64,000 bases of DNA. Source: Dichotomocladium elegans. Lineage: Eukaryota > Mucoromycota > Mucoromycetes > Mucorales > Lichtheimiaceae. Below are positions 35,326 through 48,437 of the stretch, one piece after another. The position numbers and the translations under genes were made by a program. The DNA is taken from the NCBI GenBank assembly GCA_025716815.1, contig JAIXMN010000031.1, positions 124,001 through 188,000 on the forward strand. Direction: 5' to 3'. Numbering within the stretch: the first letter of the stretch is position 1; each line of letters opens with the position of its first letter. Under the pieces are notes generated by a model. It saw nothing but the letters and a program-made list of their open reading frames with translations. It was not told the DNA's origin and made no database searches.

Positions 35326-37669
35326 TTCTACAGCCAAATTATGATGAGCAGGCAATAAATCAATAAAGCAGTTAGCGAAGAGAAAGTTGCGCATCTATCT
35401 TGTTTCCTTTACCTTTGCCAGGAGGGTAGGGAAAGAAATGTAAAAAAGGGATAATCTGAGGTATCACAAGGGGCGGCGGGATATCAAAGAGTACCAATGA
35501 GCTTCTACGCCAAGAAATAGAAGAGTGAGATACGCTGTTCCTCCACCCCAGACAGATCACAACCACTACAAATTAATCAAAGCATCAGCCTATCTAGCTT
35601 GACCAATGCACCCATCCCACTTGCTTCAATAATGAAGTACAGCGAAACGGGAGGAAGAAGAGCAGGCATGCGAGAAGGACCTACCAAAATGGATGACTAG
35701 TTCATTCACCGCCCAAGAGACGGAAGCAACAACCAAGATGATGCTGCGGACAGCAACTGTTCCCTGGACATTGTCCATTGTCCATCCCTCTTCACCGCTG
35801 AGGTTGCGCCATGAAATAGCTTCTTCATGTGTGCTTGCTCTGTTTCCTAGATGAAAATTGCTTAAACATGATCACGCATTTCATTCCGGTATGTTCGTTG
35901 GACTTATCTTCTTAACATCGATTTCTGCATGATAAGTCAATGGTATGACACAACACCAACTATCCCTTCTTGCTGTTGATTGTCTTTCCAACAGCTTTTG
36001 GGTTGCTTGCCAATGTCAGAGACTACACCAGCGCTTTGTCAAGAGGGATAAAGAAGACATACCATGAGAAAAAGTAAAGCTGCGATGGCGCCATTGTTGA
36101 CAGTGTTGGGAATCGGGAAAAGGATGTAAAGCTTTGCGCAGCAGCATTTCTGTAATTTTTATCCAAAGAGCATGATCACGTGCTGCTTTTACTTGGACCA
36201 AAATCCCTTTCTGCACACTTCGTCTCTCCACACTGCCTCACTCGCTTTCCCTTTCGGTTACATAGCATTGTATTTGCTGTAAACATGGACTTTCCGGTTC
36301 TTGTCGAATTTGCCCGGTCTTTTTCCGCCAACGCTTTGTCAAACTAGCATTTGAAATTAATGTGGGGTAGTTTAGCATTCCGGATCGGGTTTTCGGGACA
36401 AGATAAATTTATCCCGACTGATCATTTTGTTGATAGGCTGCAATACTCTCACAACGGCGCTTACGAAATATGAATGTATTGGTCTGGTCGTTGGAGAGGT
36501 AAGAATAATCGCGAAGGGATAAATGAGAGGCAAGAAGGTGCGTTACATAGCAAATACCATAGACGCTTGCAAAGTCGTTGCCGTATTTTGGCTTCCAGTG
36601 CTATTTCCTCCGTTTTGGGAAATCCACACTATACGCAAATGTTTTGAAATCAGGTGGGCATGACAACATCGGCGGCACATGCAAAGGATCAAAGCTTTAC
36701 AGAACTGATCTTCTGTATGCATGTACCATGCACACATACAAACTGTCGCACAGTATCCTCGTGCACGGCCATGGCTTCAACTCTCGGCGAGCTCCTCGAT
36801 CATATATAGTCTTGCACCAAAGTTTCCCGGGAGGAAAATCATGCACAAGAATTCCAAGCCGTCGACCAAGACCATTAAGGATACGCCATCGAGGGCTGCC
36901 AATACTGAGCCTGGGCACCATCCCCCAACATGTTCCAGATGGCGGCTTATGTCAGCACTGACGTCATGACAGCCTGCAAGGTCAATGTCAAGCGAGTGTA
37001 TCTGCGGTTAGCAACAGTGAACGCGGGTTCTGCCACAGTCTGCGAGAGAGGATCTGGACGCCAGCGCGCAGAATGAAGAAGACACTGCGGAGCAATATTC
37101 CCGATTTCAGCGAACTCCCGTTTACTTCATCGCGAGTCGAACCCATTTAATGACAGACATACAGAAAGCTTTTAGGAGTAATGCTGACAGACGGGAAAGC
37201 TTGTATCATTGTGCTCAAGACCACTGAAGCAAAGAAGAACATTAGTCACAGGCGAAATCGGACTGATGCCAAATGGATCACCAGTGATGGCTCTTAACAC
37301 CATAGAAAATGGCGCCAATGGAGTCTACGTCCTGAAGTCAACGACATCTTTTAATTTTCTGACTTTCTTAATATTTGATCAACCAACTATCCTATTTCCC
37401 GTTTCTCAACTTGGCGTTTTTCACCCAGGGGGGCCTGTACCGTATCTGGATGCTTCTTTTGTGCGCATGAATAGGAATAAAATGGTTATTATGTTAAATT
37501 TTTCCCTTTACTCTCCGGATGTCATGGCAAATACTCTAGCAACTCGCATGTCAGGTGAAGCGTGAACTCTTAGGATTTAACCCTAGAGACATCCCTCTAT
37601 TTTTTTTTTCCCTTTTGAGGTGGATGGAACATGTCAAAAAATTGAAATGTCCATTAAACCATCCATATT
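35326..37669. other. Gene-poor spacer right of the duplication
   Basis: About 2.3 kb. The largest frames (36578-36961, 37209-37565 plus; 36016-36231, 36697-36921 minus) have no domain I recognise and no convincing splice partners. It may hold decayed genes or unrecognised exons. Confidence 0.4.
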
Positions 37670-39193
37670 TTATAATTTGGCGTGAGTTGACAAAACCCGG
37701 TTGGTTAGATAGACAATCTCAGGCACTGAGGATATAAATCAGCATGATGAATGCTTTAGGTCCATTATCGATCAGAGCAGAACCACTTACCCAGGCTATC
37801 GGGGTTCTCGAGAACAACTACATGTGAGCCATCGACAGTTGCACTTGTGATTGAAGGAGAAAGGTTCTTGATGGTAATAGCAGTGGCAGGGTCGGTGCTA
37901 TGTAACTCATGAGAATGAGCTTAATTCGTTTACGTCCCTTATTGGATGGTACTCTTACAAAGATGACGACCTGGCGTGGACCATGTGGACAGGGATCGTG
38001 ACAGTCTTGAGGCCGTGATAGGTGACAGTCGAGCTAAGGTGACCGTCTAAATACACGAGCTGTTGATATACTTTAATAGTCAGTGCAAGAGCCGCAGGGT
38101 TTACTATAGACGCATCTTACATATTCTTGTTCTTTGGGACATTTTAGCTTGACAGTACCATCCGAGTCTTCATACAGGCCATAATTCTAAGTAGACACAT
38201 GTCATTTAGATCAATGACGAGGAGCCTCAATAGACAAAGCGAGCGCCCTCTTATTGTCGCTCTTTCTCTATGATGTTCAAATGGATACCACATAGTTCTG
38301 CAACGCTTCCGGGTGGAAATCCTTCCAGAAAGGCCTGCCATTGAACGACTTGAAACATGCTTCACTATATTATGTGAAAAAGAAGAAAAAAAGTCCTTGT
38401 TAAGAAAAAAAAAACTCCCCTTCGATAGACAGAAATCGTTTTTATCTATACCGGTTTGGCCAGGTATCGCGACGCTGGAGGGTCATTTTAATCGGAGGAA
38501 AATTGATCCAATTTTGCCGGGGTACGCTATTATTGTGGATGACCGCCTCCAGAATGCAGAGTCCATCGAATGTGTTTGGATAGAAAAACTCGGCAATAAT
38601 CCTTGCTTCCGTTAGAATCTAACTCTTCGCCAACCACCACGTCTGTAATCTATTTACATAGAAGATCCACCGAAACTGTGGCCGACGCCAATCACTTTGG
38701 AATGGGTCTTTTTGAGTTCGAGCGTTTCAATGACCTGGATTGTGTCCAGGGCATTATCCACCCAGCCGTCTGCGTTAACGGGTACGTACAATAGATAGAC
38801 AAAAAGAAACAAGTGAGAATCAAAAAAAAAGTGAATTCTTCTGACGTGTAGCACGTTTCTCGCTTACGCACACGTTGGAATGTTGATATCGGCTTTGTTC
38901 AAGCATGCCGAGTCTCCTTGGTTGCGCGCATCGAAAGCGATAAACGTGATATTTGTTCTTTTGAATTGGGACATGGACGTCAGGGTGGACAAACATCGGC
39001 GCATGAGCGGGTGGAGCACTTCTTTGTGGAAGCCGTTGGCGTGAGACCATAAATAGGCAATCGCGTTCTCGGCAGGCTGCTGGGGGGCTTCAAAGACATG
39101 CTTCTCCACTGCTAAGGAATGTTTCTTTAGGCTTCCTTCAGTATTGGGATGGACAGGAATCGCAAGCGTCTCGGTAGGTGTCAAATAAGCCAT
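37670..39193 (-). CDS. Alpha/beta hydrolase with peroxisomal AKL terminus (Lpx1-like)
   Basis: Eight exons (complement): 38872-39193, 38658-38769, 38452-38601, 38289-38364, 38121-38186, 37959-38059, 37791-37897, 37670-37725; 329 aa, every junction in phase. The N-terminal half has a His-containing oxyanion-type segment (LWSHANGFHKEV) and FIAFDARNQGDS. The nucleophile elbow is GVGHSFGGSSM, so Ser is the predicted nucleophile, and a late His in IPVHMVHAR is near the acid/base part. The protein ends STHAKL; AKL is an accepted type 1 peroxisomal targeting signal, which argues for a peroxisomal lipase/esterase similar to yeast Lpx1. The first donor is T|GTGCGT, and one acceptor (AAG at 38602-38603) was chosen because it keeps frame and follows a TTCTAAC branch site. 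Substrate unknown. Confidence 0.85.
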
Positions 39194-39779
39194 AGGTACA
39201 GCAGGATGGTAGCAGCTCTCACCGGAAGGGAGAAGGGTTTGACGACCGATACTGTACTTTTATTCGCTTTCTTCCGCCACAAGGGCGATGATGCCAACAA
39301 TTGGCACGTGATAATGACAGAAATGCATAAGAAGCCGTTGTTCGTTCTTTTTCGTTTGTGGGATTGGTGCAACGTATCAATTCGGCTTACCTCATTTCAG
39401 TTTCAATTTTCAGTGAACCGGAATCTTCCCCTCCCAACTCTCGGCGTGGGGAAATGCCTACATAAGCCGGCCTTTCCAGGTAAAAAGAAAAAAAAAATAG
39501 AAAATCCCGGTTATCATTTATGAGATCCAAAAAGGGCCCTTCGAACGTCTTGTCATTCTGAATCAATCAATAGGTCTGCTGACGCCAGGGTTGGCTTGAC
39601 CAGCAAAGCAATGTGAGTCATTCTGTATGGATAAAAATGGCAGACTGAGTATATTTGGCTATGGATAGCCTATTCCAAAACATCCGTTGAATGCGTGCGT
39701 CTCATAGTGCTGTATATTTATTGTAATCGGTCAACAGGTAAAGAATAAACTACTAGATGGAGGGAAGAAGGGCGCGGGG
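39194..39779. other. Spacer between CotH stop and hydrolase start
   Basis: About 590 bp between two minus-strand genes. Presumably the CotH 3' end and hydrolase promoter. The 39149-39523 plus-strand frame shows no domain. Confidence 0.45.
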
Positions 39780-41938
39780 TTAATTAAAAAAGAACGCGAG
39801 CCAAACTACACCCGCGAAGAGGACAAGTCCTGTTGATAGCGGCCTTGCGGATATAGATGCCATGCTAAATTGCGGGCCGGCATTAAGACCCAGGATGGAA
39901 GAGTTCTCATCGTCTGCTGCTGGTGCTGCTGATGATGATGAGGAGTTTTCCTGAGCGTCCGCGACGGGCGGAAGGGGTAGCTCCACGGTCGGGTCTAACG
40001 GGATCGTCGGTAGCTGAATCGGAATGTGGTCGAGGATTTGACCGGTGCTGTCCATCATCCTGCCTTCGCCGTCGTAGAGTCCCAAGGGGGGAATGTCATC
40101 GAGACTGGAGATCCCGAGCTGCTTGCATAACGAGGCCGAACGGCGCTCGACCCATTCACCAATACTCAAACTGGTCTCCGAGGTACCCTTCTTGCCCTTG
40201 TACTGGGATCCGCCAATGCTTGCCTCAAAGTCATCCATGGTCCATGGCAGCGGTTGGCCGGGAGACATGTTCCCAAGACCCCTATCCCACGCAAGGTCTT
40301 TGCGGAGCATGGCGCGCCATGCCTCGATCCGGGGACGCACGACGCTGGGCTTGAAGAATCGCTTGATAATGACCGTCAGGATGTGCTCGAACTGGGCCTT
40401 GTAGTACGGCGAACCGAGGATCACGTCCACAGGGACGCGGATCGCCGCAGAGGGCTTGTATTGCTGGTAGGGCACGGTGCTAAATGCAGGGTTATGGATA
40501 CCATTACCGAGCGTCTCGTCAAAGCCGCTCGATACCAGATACCACAATCCGCTGCTGAGATCCTGATGGAGATAATAGTTGTTCGCCTGGAACCAGAAAC
40601 CGTCCCAGGACCCAAGCAAAAAGTTGATCGCCATATGGTGCATGAGGTTATCAGGACCAATAAGCGTCGGAAGGATTCCCTGGGTGCTCTCGCTAACAAT
40701 AGCCTTTGGATCGACGGTAGCAAGCTGGCGCATCAACTCGATCAGAGGCTGGGCAGCGTTTTGCTTGGACAGACCCGATGCGTGGCCCTTGTCCATGAGT
40801 TTGTAGATTTCTTCGGGGTATAGGGAGGGATCGCTTCCAAGATACTGAAGGGTGGCAGAATGGGTTGCGTCAACGGCGCTGCCTCGATAGGTCGGTCCCG
40901 TCGAGGCGTAGTCCCAGTCACCGGCATGAAGGAGGTTGTTCATCGTGTGGGTAGAGACGTCATCGGTGAGCAAGAAGAGCCCGAGAGGGTCACCGTTCGC
41001 AATGACACGCACCCAGCTTGAAGAAAATGTCGCGGCGCCCGTCGCAGCCAGAAAATCCATGGCGAGCTTCGTGCGCCTATTCAACATACAAACTCATTTT
41101 GTCAAAACTCTGGTATTAACATTCTATGCAAGAGCATTCGCATACATACATAAAAGAGGGGTCATTCTGCTCTGCCTGGAGTCTGAGGACAGCCCGGCCA
41201 AAAAGAAGTTGTTTGGGTCCGCTCTTGCCGATGACGTACTTGTTTAAATCAAGTTCGAAGGATTGCCTGGAAAACTGTATGTTGGCTTGGGGAATGTTGT
41301 CTAGTCCCACGTCCGTAAACGAGAAGACTTCGGTGTTGCTGATGTAGGTCATCTTCGAGACATGTCCATCGACGTGTTTGTCATTCGGATTGGAGAGGAT
41401 AGTATGCAGCGCGTGTTTGTCCACTTCCAAGAGGATCGTGGCAATTTCATTTGACTTGTTCATAGTAGTGAAAAGGGCTTAGGGGCGGAAGAAGAGATAG
41501 GGAACCCCAAGTTAGATCACTCTGGCTGCTTCCTGCGGATGAAGTATGTTGATGCAATCACTTACGAGGATAAATAGGGTAGAATGCTTGCGGAAGCTCA
41601 GGCACATGGAAGATAGTAGGTGCGCGATCAAAGAATTCGTTGCCTGTTGTGGCTGTCCCTGGATTCAACGTCCGCTTCTCGGCCTCGAGTTGGATGATGG
41701 AACCTGTCGTACCATCAGTCAGAGCGTATTGATAAGACGAGCTATAAGGCGCTGTGCCGCTGAATAGGTTTGGATGATCGGCATTTTGTTGCAGTGTATA
41801 GGACTGGCCGCTGCCGGCGGTGATCACAGAGACGCTCTGACCCTCTCGTGGGAAGGCAACGACTGCATACTGGACATCGATGGCACTGACTGTTACTGCA
41901 ACAAACGCGCCTAGAGAAAGGAAGGTCACCAATTTCAT
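39780..41938 (-). CDS. CotH-family secreted, probably GPI-anchored surface protein
   Basis: CotH proteins share an atypical protein-kinase-like fold named after a bacterial spore-coat kinase; in Mucorales the family includes cell-surface proteins, some implicated in host-cell binding. Exons (complement) 41566-41938, 41150-41477 and 39780-41076 give 665 aa. A signal peptide is clear (MKLVTFLSLGAFVAVTVSA). The core has SFMRTKLAMDFLAATG, NGDPLGLFLLTDD, LMHHMAINFLLGSWDGF and an NNYYLHQD segment. The C-terminus is Ser/Ala-rich with a terminal hydrophobic segment (STGLVLFAGVVWLAFFFN), typical of a GPI-anchor signal. The short peptide motif that marks the best-studied invasion-associated members is not evident in this copy, so a role in virulence should not be assumed. 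Length is in the usual range of the family. Confidence 0.92.
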
Positions 41939-43915
41939 TACTGTCGTTATGTGTATGGCGTGATGTCGAGTGATAGGTGACGATAGAGAGAAATGAGCGA
42001 AATGGGGGAGGGGAGAGAGAAAGGATTATCCTTCTTAAATAAAACGAATGGGAAGGGAAAGAGAGACCCGCTGGTGGTGGAATCGAACAAGCGCGATAAG
42101 TACCGGTGACCTTCGTGGAAAGAAAAAGCGGATGGAAGAGGTTAATTTCTGCGATGACCGGACTATTTAAAGATAAAGATGTTGCGACGTGGGGGGGACT
42201 TTCTTTTATGGATGGGTTTCTCCTATTATGATAGAAAAAAGGGGGTGATGGTGGAGAGGACAGGTTGCTCTATATTTGATTGAAATATGAGGGCTTTCAC
42301 AGAGCCTCGTGAACTACTTAAGGAGATTATGCTGTGCATCTCTCCCTTAAAAATTTTCTCAAAGAGAAAAAAGGATCAAGGCGGCTAGAAAACCTTTCTC
42401 AGATTACTCGCTCTCATCCTCACGTGTGCAATTTGCAGAAGGGGGCCAGAAATCGAGTCTGGGGCAGCAGACGCTCAGCGTGTAGAAAAGGCTCTTTTTT
42501 TTTGTTATGGCATATGCGAACATATTGACAACGACGCTGACTTCGCCCCTTGCAATATCGACAAAATTTGACCCAATCCTACTAAATGAATTCACTGATC
42601 AAAACTTTATCGCCCATCAAAATAAAGTAGAAGGAGGTTGAATTGACACTTACCAAAGTAATTGCTCATCTATTAATTTAGATTTTATTCTATCTAATTC
42701 TGAGTCTTTCCCTGTGGGGTCTACAAGGGTGGAATTAATATGCTCCTACAAACCTATGCTTGTCAGCGCGTCTGCAAGACACCATACGCAAACGATAGCA
42801 GTTTCACTTGAGGGAAATTGCTGCCATGTTTAGACAGGTTCAGCACGTAGAGACAAAACGATCGTTGTCTTTTATACGTCCAGGGTGTCGATTCTCTTGT
42901 GCATCATCGCAAACAAAGTTTTGATGATGAGCCTCGATTCCCTGTTGTTTTCTTTAAAACAAAAATGGAGGATACACGTATTTTCTTGGACAGTATCCCA
43001 TTGTACCTGGGCTATCATCGACGCTCGATGATTCCCTGCCATTTAAAATACTACGTTTCACTATACGGCTTTTCGCATGGCCTTGTTTCAGAGAGCTTCG
43101 TAATTCACTCGAGAGTTGAGATTCTATGTGTGGACGCCGACAGCAGCATCCGTTTTTGGGTAAGTGATAGAGGACGTACTTTTTTTTTTTCTGGGCAAAG
43201 CCTACACAAGGGTCTTTGCTCCGCGCTCTTCTCTTTTATTGTTTGTCAAGTACCTTTCGACTGGCCTTGGTGTGCGCGTTTCTGTTGCGCGAAGGTGAGG
43301 AATACATCCCCACCTCATCTCCATCCAGAGGATGGCCAGCGGTTTTTGATAAAGCAGCAACAGTATGTTGCTCCTGCGCTTTATTACAGCCAATTCATCC
43401 ACGACGAACAGGGATATGCTTGCGCCCGACTTGAATCACTCTCCTCCGTCTCTTTCCTGCTTTGATACATTGCAACATAAGTGTGGGTGTCATCTGTGCC
43501 CATCATTCATTTGATGAATCGTCACCGCAGAGTAGCTGAAATAAAGTAAACTTTATCCGTTAATTTTTTCCATAACGGGAGATAGAAAGCTCAGACACTT
43601 TTTTGCCACGCGCAGACTGACAGCAAGTCAATGCAAGGAACAACCCCCCCCCAAAGTTGTCAACTATTAAATTCTATGTGAATAGGCAACGAGTGCAGTA
43701 GTTCTTGGACACGGAGGATAACAACAAGCCAGCACCGAGTGCTTCCTTGATTTACACACAAAAAAAAAAGAAATCTATTTCTTTCCTTCCTATGTAGAAC
43801 GACGGCATAAAGGAGGAGGAGATGAAGAAAAAAAACATGGGGCTGGTACAGGCAGAATGTTTGTTGCACATTTCAAAAGTGCATACAACAGCCACTGTAG
43901 TCTGTAAGACTGCTT
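41939..43915. other. Spacer upstream of CotH / downstream of BTA1
   Basis: About 2 kb. The proximal part should hold the CotH promoter. A 188-codon plus-strand frame (42899-43465) has no domain, a stretch of Phe from a T-run and no splice partners; I do not call it a gene. Several homopolymer runs are present. Confidence 0.45.
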
Positions 43916-46833
43916 TCATGTCCTCTGCTCGAGAACAGCATTGTAAAAGCTTGCATACATGTTGACACGATCGATTGACTCGCCTGGCCGACGGATGGAT
44001 ATTGCAGTAACCTTAAATCCATGTTTCTCAAAAAGTGTGTTGTACCATGGTCGAGTTCCCGCACTTCGGTAAAATACTTGACCACCAACTTGAAGGGTTC
44101 GGGCCATCTCTTTCACTTCCATATCGAGCTCGCTGCACTCATTGGGGTCAAACCAGTCCATATGATCCATGACTACTAACCGTGTCAAATAGTCATCGGG
44201 TAAGCTTCGTAGTGTGTTAAGAATCGAATCGGTATGAAGCCGGAAATTATCAAGCACCTCAGTCGTCTTGTATAGAGCAAGGATTGAGTATACATGATCG
44301 GCAAACAGGCAGAAGCATGAGGTGCTACGCAACAATATATACCTTGAGTACATCGAAACCTTCACGGGTAAGATACGATGGACACGACTCCCGGCTGTAT
44401 CGCTGCATCATGCAGAGGTAATAGAAGTATTGGTCGTTGCGGAAAAGAGAGCGAGATGGGATGGGGTCGAGGGTATTTTCAATATACTCTTGCATAGTAC
44501 ATTCTTCAAGAAACATGTTCATTTGATTCACAGGCACTGTAAACATAAAAAATGCAGAGAGTCAATCGTGGTTTTGATGTCCTTGACTACTATACTTACC
44601 GCCAAGGGCGTTCCACATAAACATCGGGTTACTCATGATCTTGCAGATAAATGGCGAAAAGAGGACGGGCCGGATACGGTTGTCCCAAATGGTTCTCTGT
44701 TCCTCAATGGTCTCAGCCCGACAAAGTGCCTCGACATCCTTCGTAATCCCATTGGCCCGCGACCACCATTCAAAGAGGCACAGCGCGAGCCCAGAGTAAC
44801 CTGTCTTGTAAAACTTGTGCAAGAAGCGGTCACTGTGATTGGACCAGTACTGGAAGGCAAACGAGCTCAGATGGGGAGAGATGATGTCGTGGAGTAATGT
44901 GGCAAATTGGGGGTGGTAGCCATCGCCAAATATACGCCAAAAGTCGTGGTATGACAGGGACGCAATACTCGCCAGCTTGAGCTCGAGCAGATGATTCTAG
45001 CCTTCCAAGTTAGCAACCCTTCTCCCTTTTTTCTTTCCTTTGCTCCCACGCCGTGCTGTCTTCAACTCCTTATTCACCTGGCATGGATTCATGTCAACGC
45101 AGTGGATACGCTTAGGTTGTGCGGCAATAGCATATTCGAGTGCATTGTCGCCTGCCGATGTTATTACAAACAAGACATCTTCTCTGGTAAGGTTCAGGTA
45201 CGCCAAATCAACACGTGGATCCTCCCAGGTAAAGGCATAAATATAAGAACGGAACTGGGTGTGGCAAGGCAGAGATGGATTATAGTCGAGGCGCCATTGC
45301 CGGTTCTGGAGCTGAAAAGGTTCGTTTTTAACGGGATTGATGATGACGTTGTTACTGCTGCATGCACTGCTCGTGACGCTTTGGGTGTCTGAAATGGATG
45401 CCGAGGAGGTAAAGCCTCGCGCATTGGAGCATCCAATCCATATATAGAAGGGGATCTGAATTATATAAGGTATTACAAAATGATTACGTCGGTTTACGCT
45501 CTTGATGGTGCCGAACTTGTACTCCAAATAGTCGCGACGACCTGGTTCGAGGTGAATATGATCAAATTCAAACCACAATCTCCAAAATACCCGTGTAAAC
45601 CAGCTGCATTGACGGTGTGCTTGGGGAGACCACTTCTCGGCAGCGGCGCGGCTCTTGCCAGACACATAAAAGTCGACGACGCCAACGATCCCGTCAGGAG
45701 AAAGTAAAGACTGCACACGATCGATAACAGGAAAGTAATGATCCATCATGGATACTGAAAAGGAGGGGGGCATTAGTCGGACATTGCTTTCTCACTCCCT
45801 CCGTTGACCTCAGCGGACCCCTCAGCCCCCGGACGTGCACGCTCTCAATGAATATGATGAATCAGATAGTCGAGGGAAAGGCGGCTGGAGTGAACACACG
45901 TTAAAGCTGGGGGTGGGGATCTGAGGGTGGGTATAGAGGGTATTGCGTATCCGCGTACGTACAGGAATAGGATATAGTGACTAATCCCACGCTTCCTTCG
46001 AGTGCATAGGGGGTTTCAAATGTTGCAGCATCTTGACAAAGCACTACCACATTTTTCCATCCCCGACGCATGAATCTTTCCTTAGCCACCTTGCAAAGCG
46101 ACGGCGTCAGATCGACGAGGATAACTTTCTCAAACCTCTCGATGGGAAACAGCTCGTTCATCTGCTCAATATTCCAGCCTAAATGCACGTAAATATGCCA
46201 AATGGAGACGATTCATGGATTTAAGATAAACTATCCTCTCTCCATCACTTTATTCCTCGCATCCAGAAGAATCCATTGACTTACCGGTGCCACCTCCCAA
46301 ATCAATCCAGATGGGTTTCTCAGGAGTGATGCCGCTGGCAATCTGTTCCTTAATTTGTGCAGCACAGAGCCTGAGCATGCTCTTTCTACCCCGGAGAAGT
46401 TTGGCTCGTGAATCGTCATAAACTAGTGGGAGAGAAAGAGAGAAAGAGAAAATAAGAAAAGAGAAGGAAAGAGAGTGAAAAAGAAAAGGGGTAGGATTTC
46501 ATGCAGAAAATCATTATTTGTTGTGATCATCTGCTTACTGTGTGCCTGACTCTCGTAAAAGGACTCGAGCCTTTCTTGGATATGGTCATGTTGCCCGAGT
46601 GGTTTGAAAAAGCAGGAGTACATAAATGTCAGTGGGAGCTTAACCTGATCCCAGCCGACGCACAGAAACATGGCGGAGCCAATGGCGCAGAGGAAGATCG
46701 CATGGGCCCATTGATATTGCGCGTAAAATGGTTCCAGGATTTTGACCTTGCTGAGAGCAACGCTGGCTATGAAGACACAGAACAGCATGAGAGCATGCTG
46801 TAAATGACTTTGTTTTGGGGTTGCGTCTCTCAT
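43916..46833 (-). CDS. BTA1: Betaine lipid (DGTS) synthase, BtaB-BtaA fusion
   Basis: BTA1 makes diacylglyceryl-trimethylhomoserine from diacylglycerol and S-adenosylmethionine, a phosphorus-free membrane lipid. Exons (complement): 46539-46833, 46285-46422, 45963-46178, 45078-45754, 44600-44996, 44343-44536, 43916-44266; 755 aa. The N-terminus has two membrane segments (ALMLFCVFIASVAL, AHAIFLCAIGSAMFLCVGW). Then comes a BtaB-like N-methyltransferase with motif I PIWIDLGGGTGWN, VILVDLTPSL and DGIVGVVDFYV. The second half is BtaA-like (DUF3419): FTWEDPRVDL, VLFVITSAGDNALEYA, RIHCVDMNPCQNHLLELKLA and LVVMDHMDWFDP. The methyltransferase-first order matches fungal BTA1 and is opposite to the algal fusion. 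Expression under phosphate limitation is known for the family; no PHO-type site was evident upstream. Confidence 0.95.
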
Positions 46834-47473
46834 GAGGGTCTGGAGAAGTAAGAAGGGACAAAAAGGCGTACGAAAGAGTGAGAGAGAGAGAGAGAGAGAA
46901 AAGGAAAAAAAAATTAGGGGTAGTGTTTAAGAAGCCAGGTCATTTAAATAGTAATTACCGGACAGCATCCCTCTCTCGGTTCTTGATAGCTTGATCAGTT
47001 GTCCTCCTTGATTCTTATCCTCTCACCCCCAAATATTTGTACTCTTTGGATGAATGATATGCTCCAAAACGGGTCGAACGAAGTCTGCCTAATCGACCAG
47101 ACGAATTGACCAGTCTTGAACCGTAATTCGGAACATTCATCTGACGAGCGATTAGCCCTCGCAGCACCTCCTTCTTTTTTTGGCATCAGGTAAGACATGT
47201 CATTCTAAGACATATCATGTGTGAAGTCTCTGATGCATGCCTCACCAGGAGGGAGCTTTATTGGAGGCCATCGACAGGAGACTAAGCTAGACAACAGAAA
47301 GTTAAACATGCAAGAGGATCTTGAAAGTGTTGTACTCGAGAGATCGTTGGACACCACTCCCATTCTTAATTATTAAGGGAACCCAGTCATAGATTGCTTA
47401 TTGTGAAATCTTTTTCGTAAGTGCAAGCCAAATAAACGGGTGAAAGATGGACCTTTTTAACCCTTAATAATAT
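46834..47473. other. BTA1 promoter region and homeobox 3' end
   Basis: About 640 bp containing a (GA)n microsatellite (about 46878-46901) and AT-rich sequence. No gene seen. Confidence 0.5.
46878..46901. repeat. (GA)n microsatellite
   Basis: About eleven GA dinucleotides with one interruption, in the presumed 5' region of BTA1. Confidence 0.85.
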
Positions 47474-48405
47474 TTACGGCAATGTCCAAGGCGATGATGA
47501 CGTAGTGTCTCCATCTGTCGTCATTTGTGGTGTTGGTGGTATAGGTGAAGCCATATCTTCATCGGGTCCTTCCTCCTCATCGTCCAGGACTTCATCCGTA
47601 AGGCCGTGTCGACGACGCCACAGAAGGAAATCGTCATACGATTTGATTGCACCACCCGTCTTTTGAACCGTCTGCTTGTACACCTTGAGAGCTCTCTGGA
47701 AGCGACGCTTGTGGTTGGAGAACCAATATGTAATATTGCGGGGCTTGAGCCCAGTGTGGATCTGGACCTGACGCCGCTGTTCCTTAGTCAATTTATCCCG
47801 CTTGCTATAGATGCTGAAGAAGACCGACTTCAGATAATGAGTGGTCTCAGCATCGTAGGATGTTGCTGTTCGACGTGTGTGATGTCGAGGGGTCCGGAAG
47901 ATGCGTCGTGTAGCGAGGATGCCTTCGTCTGAGTTCTCTGCCGACTTGTCATTATCGCCATCCTTCCGTCTGGTGGCTTGCTTACTAGCCCGGCTCTTCT
48001 GCTTCTGCGGCTGTGTATCATGACGACGACTGCTCCGCACAGCGCGTTTCGTCTCAGTATATTCGTCGTCGTCGTCGTCATCATCATCATCATATGTATC
48101 CTCTTCATCCATGGGCTCAAATTCAGTGTCATCGTCGAAAGGGGATTCGAAGACCGATTGACTATCATCGGTGTCTTGCCCGGATAAGACTTCATCCTCA
48201 CCATCGTGGGTATTATCCCCATAATCCATCCGGGCCTGTTCTTGCATGGCTGGAAGATCTTTTGTCATTATAGGTGTAGCAGTTATTGATGGTATACCCC
48301 AAGTGTCCTGTGGACATTGTTCATCTTGTGTTTCTTCCGTTTTGACCACGACAGCCGATGGATGCACATACGCACATGTCAAGCAGGACGAATCCACGTG
48401 GAGGA

Positions 48406-48437
<32 letters not shown>

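Noticed and set aside
36697..36969. Possible exon around 36.7-37.0 kb on the minus strand
   Set aside because: Some frames look protein-like, but no splice partners or recognisable motif could be found on either side.
40254..40823. 189-codon plus-strand frame
   Set aside because: Antisense to the CotH coding exon, with no domain; the minus-strand frame is clearly the gene.
42899..43465. 188-codon plus-strand frame as a gene
   Set aside because: No family resemblance, Phe run from a T homopolymer, no flanking splice sites giving a longer product.
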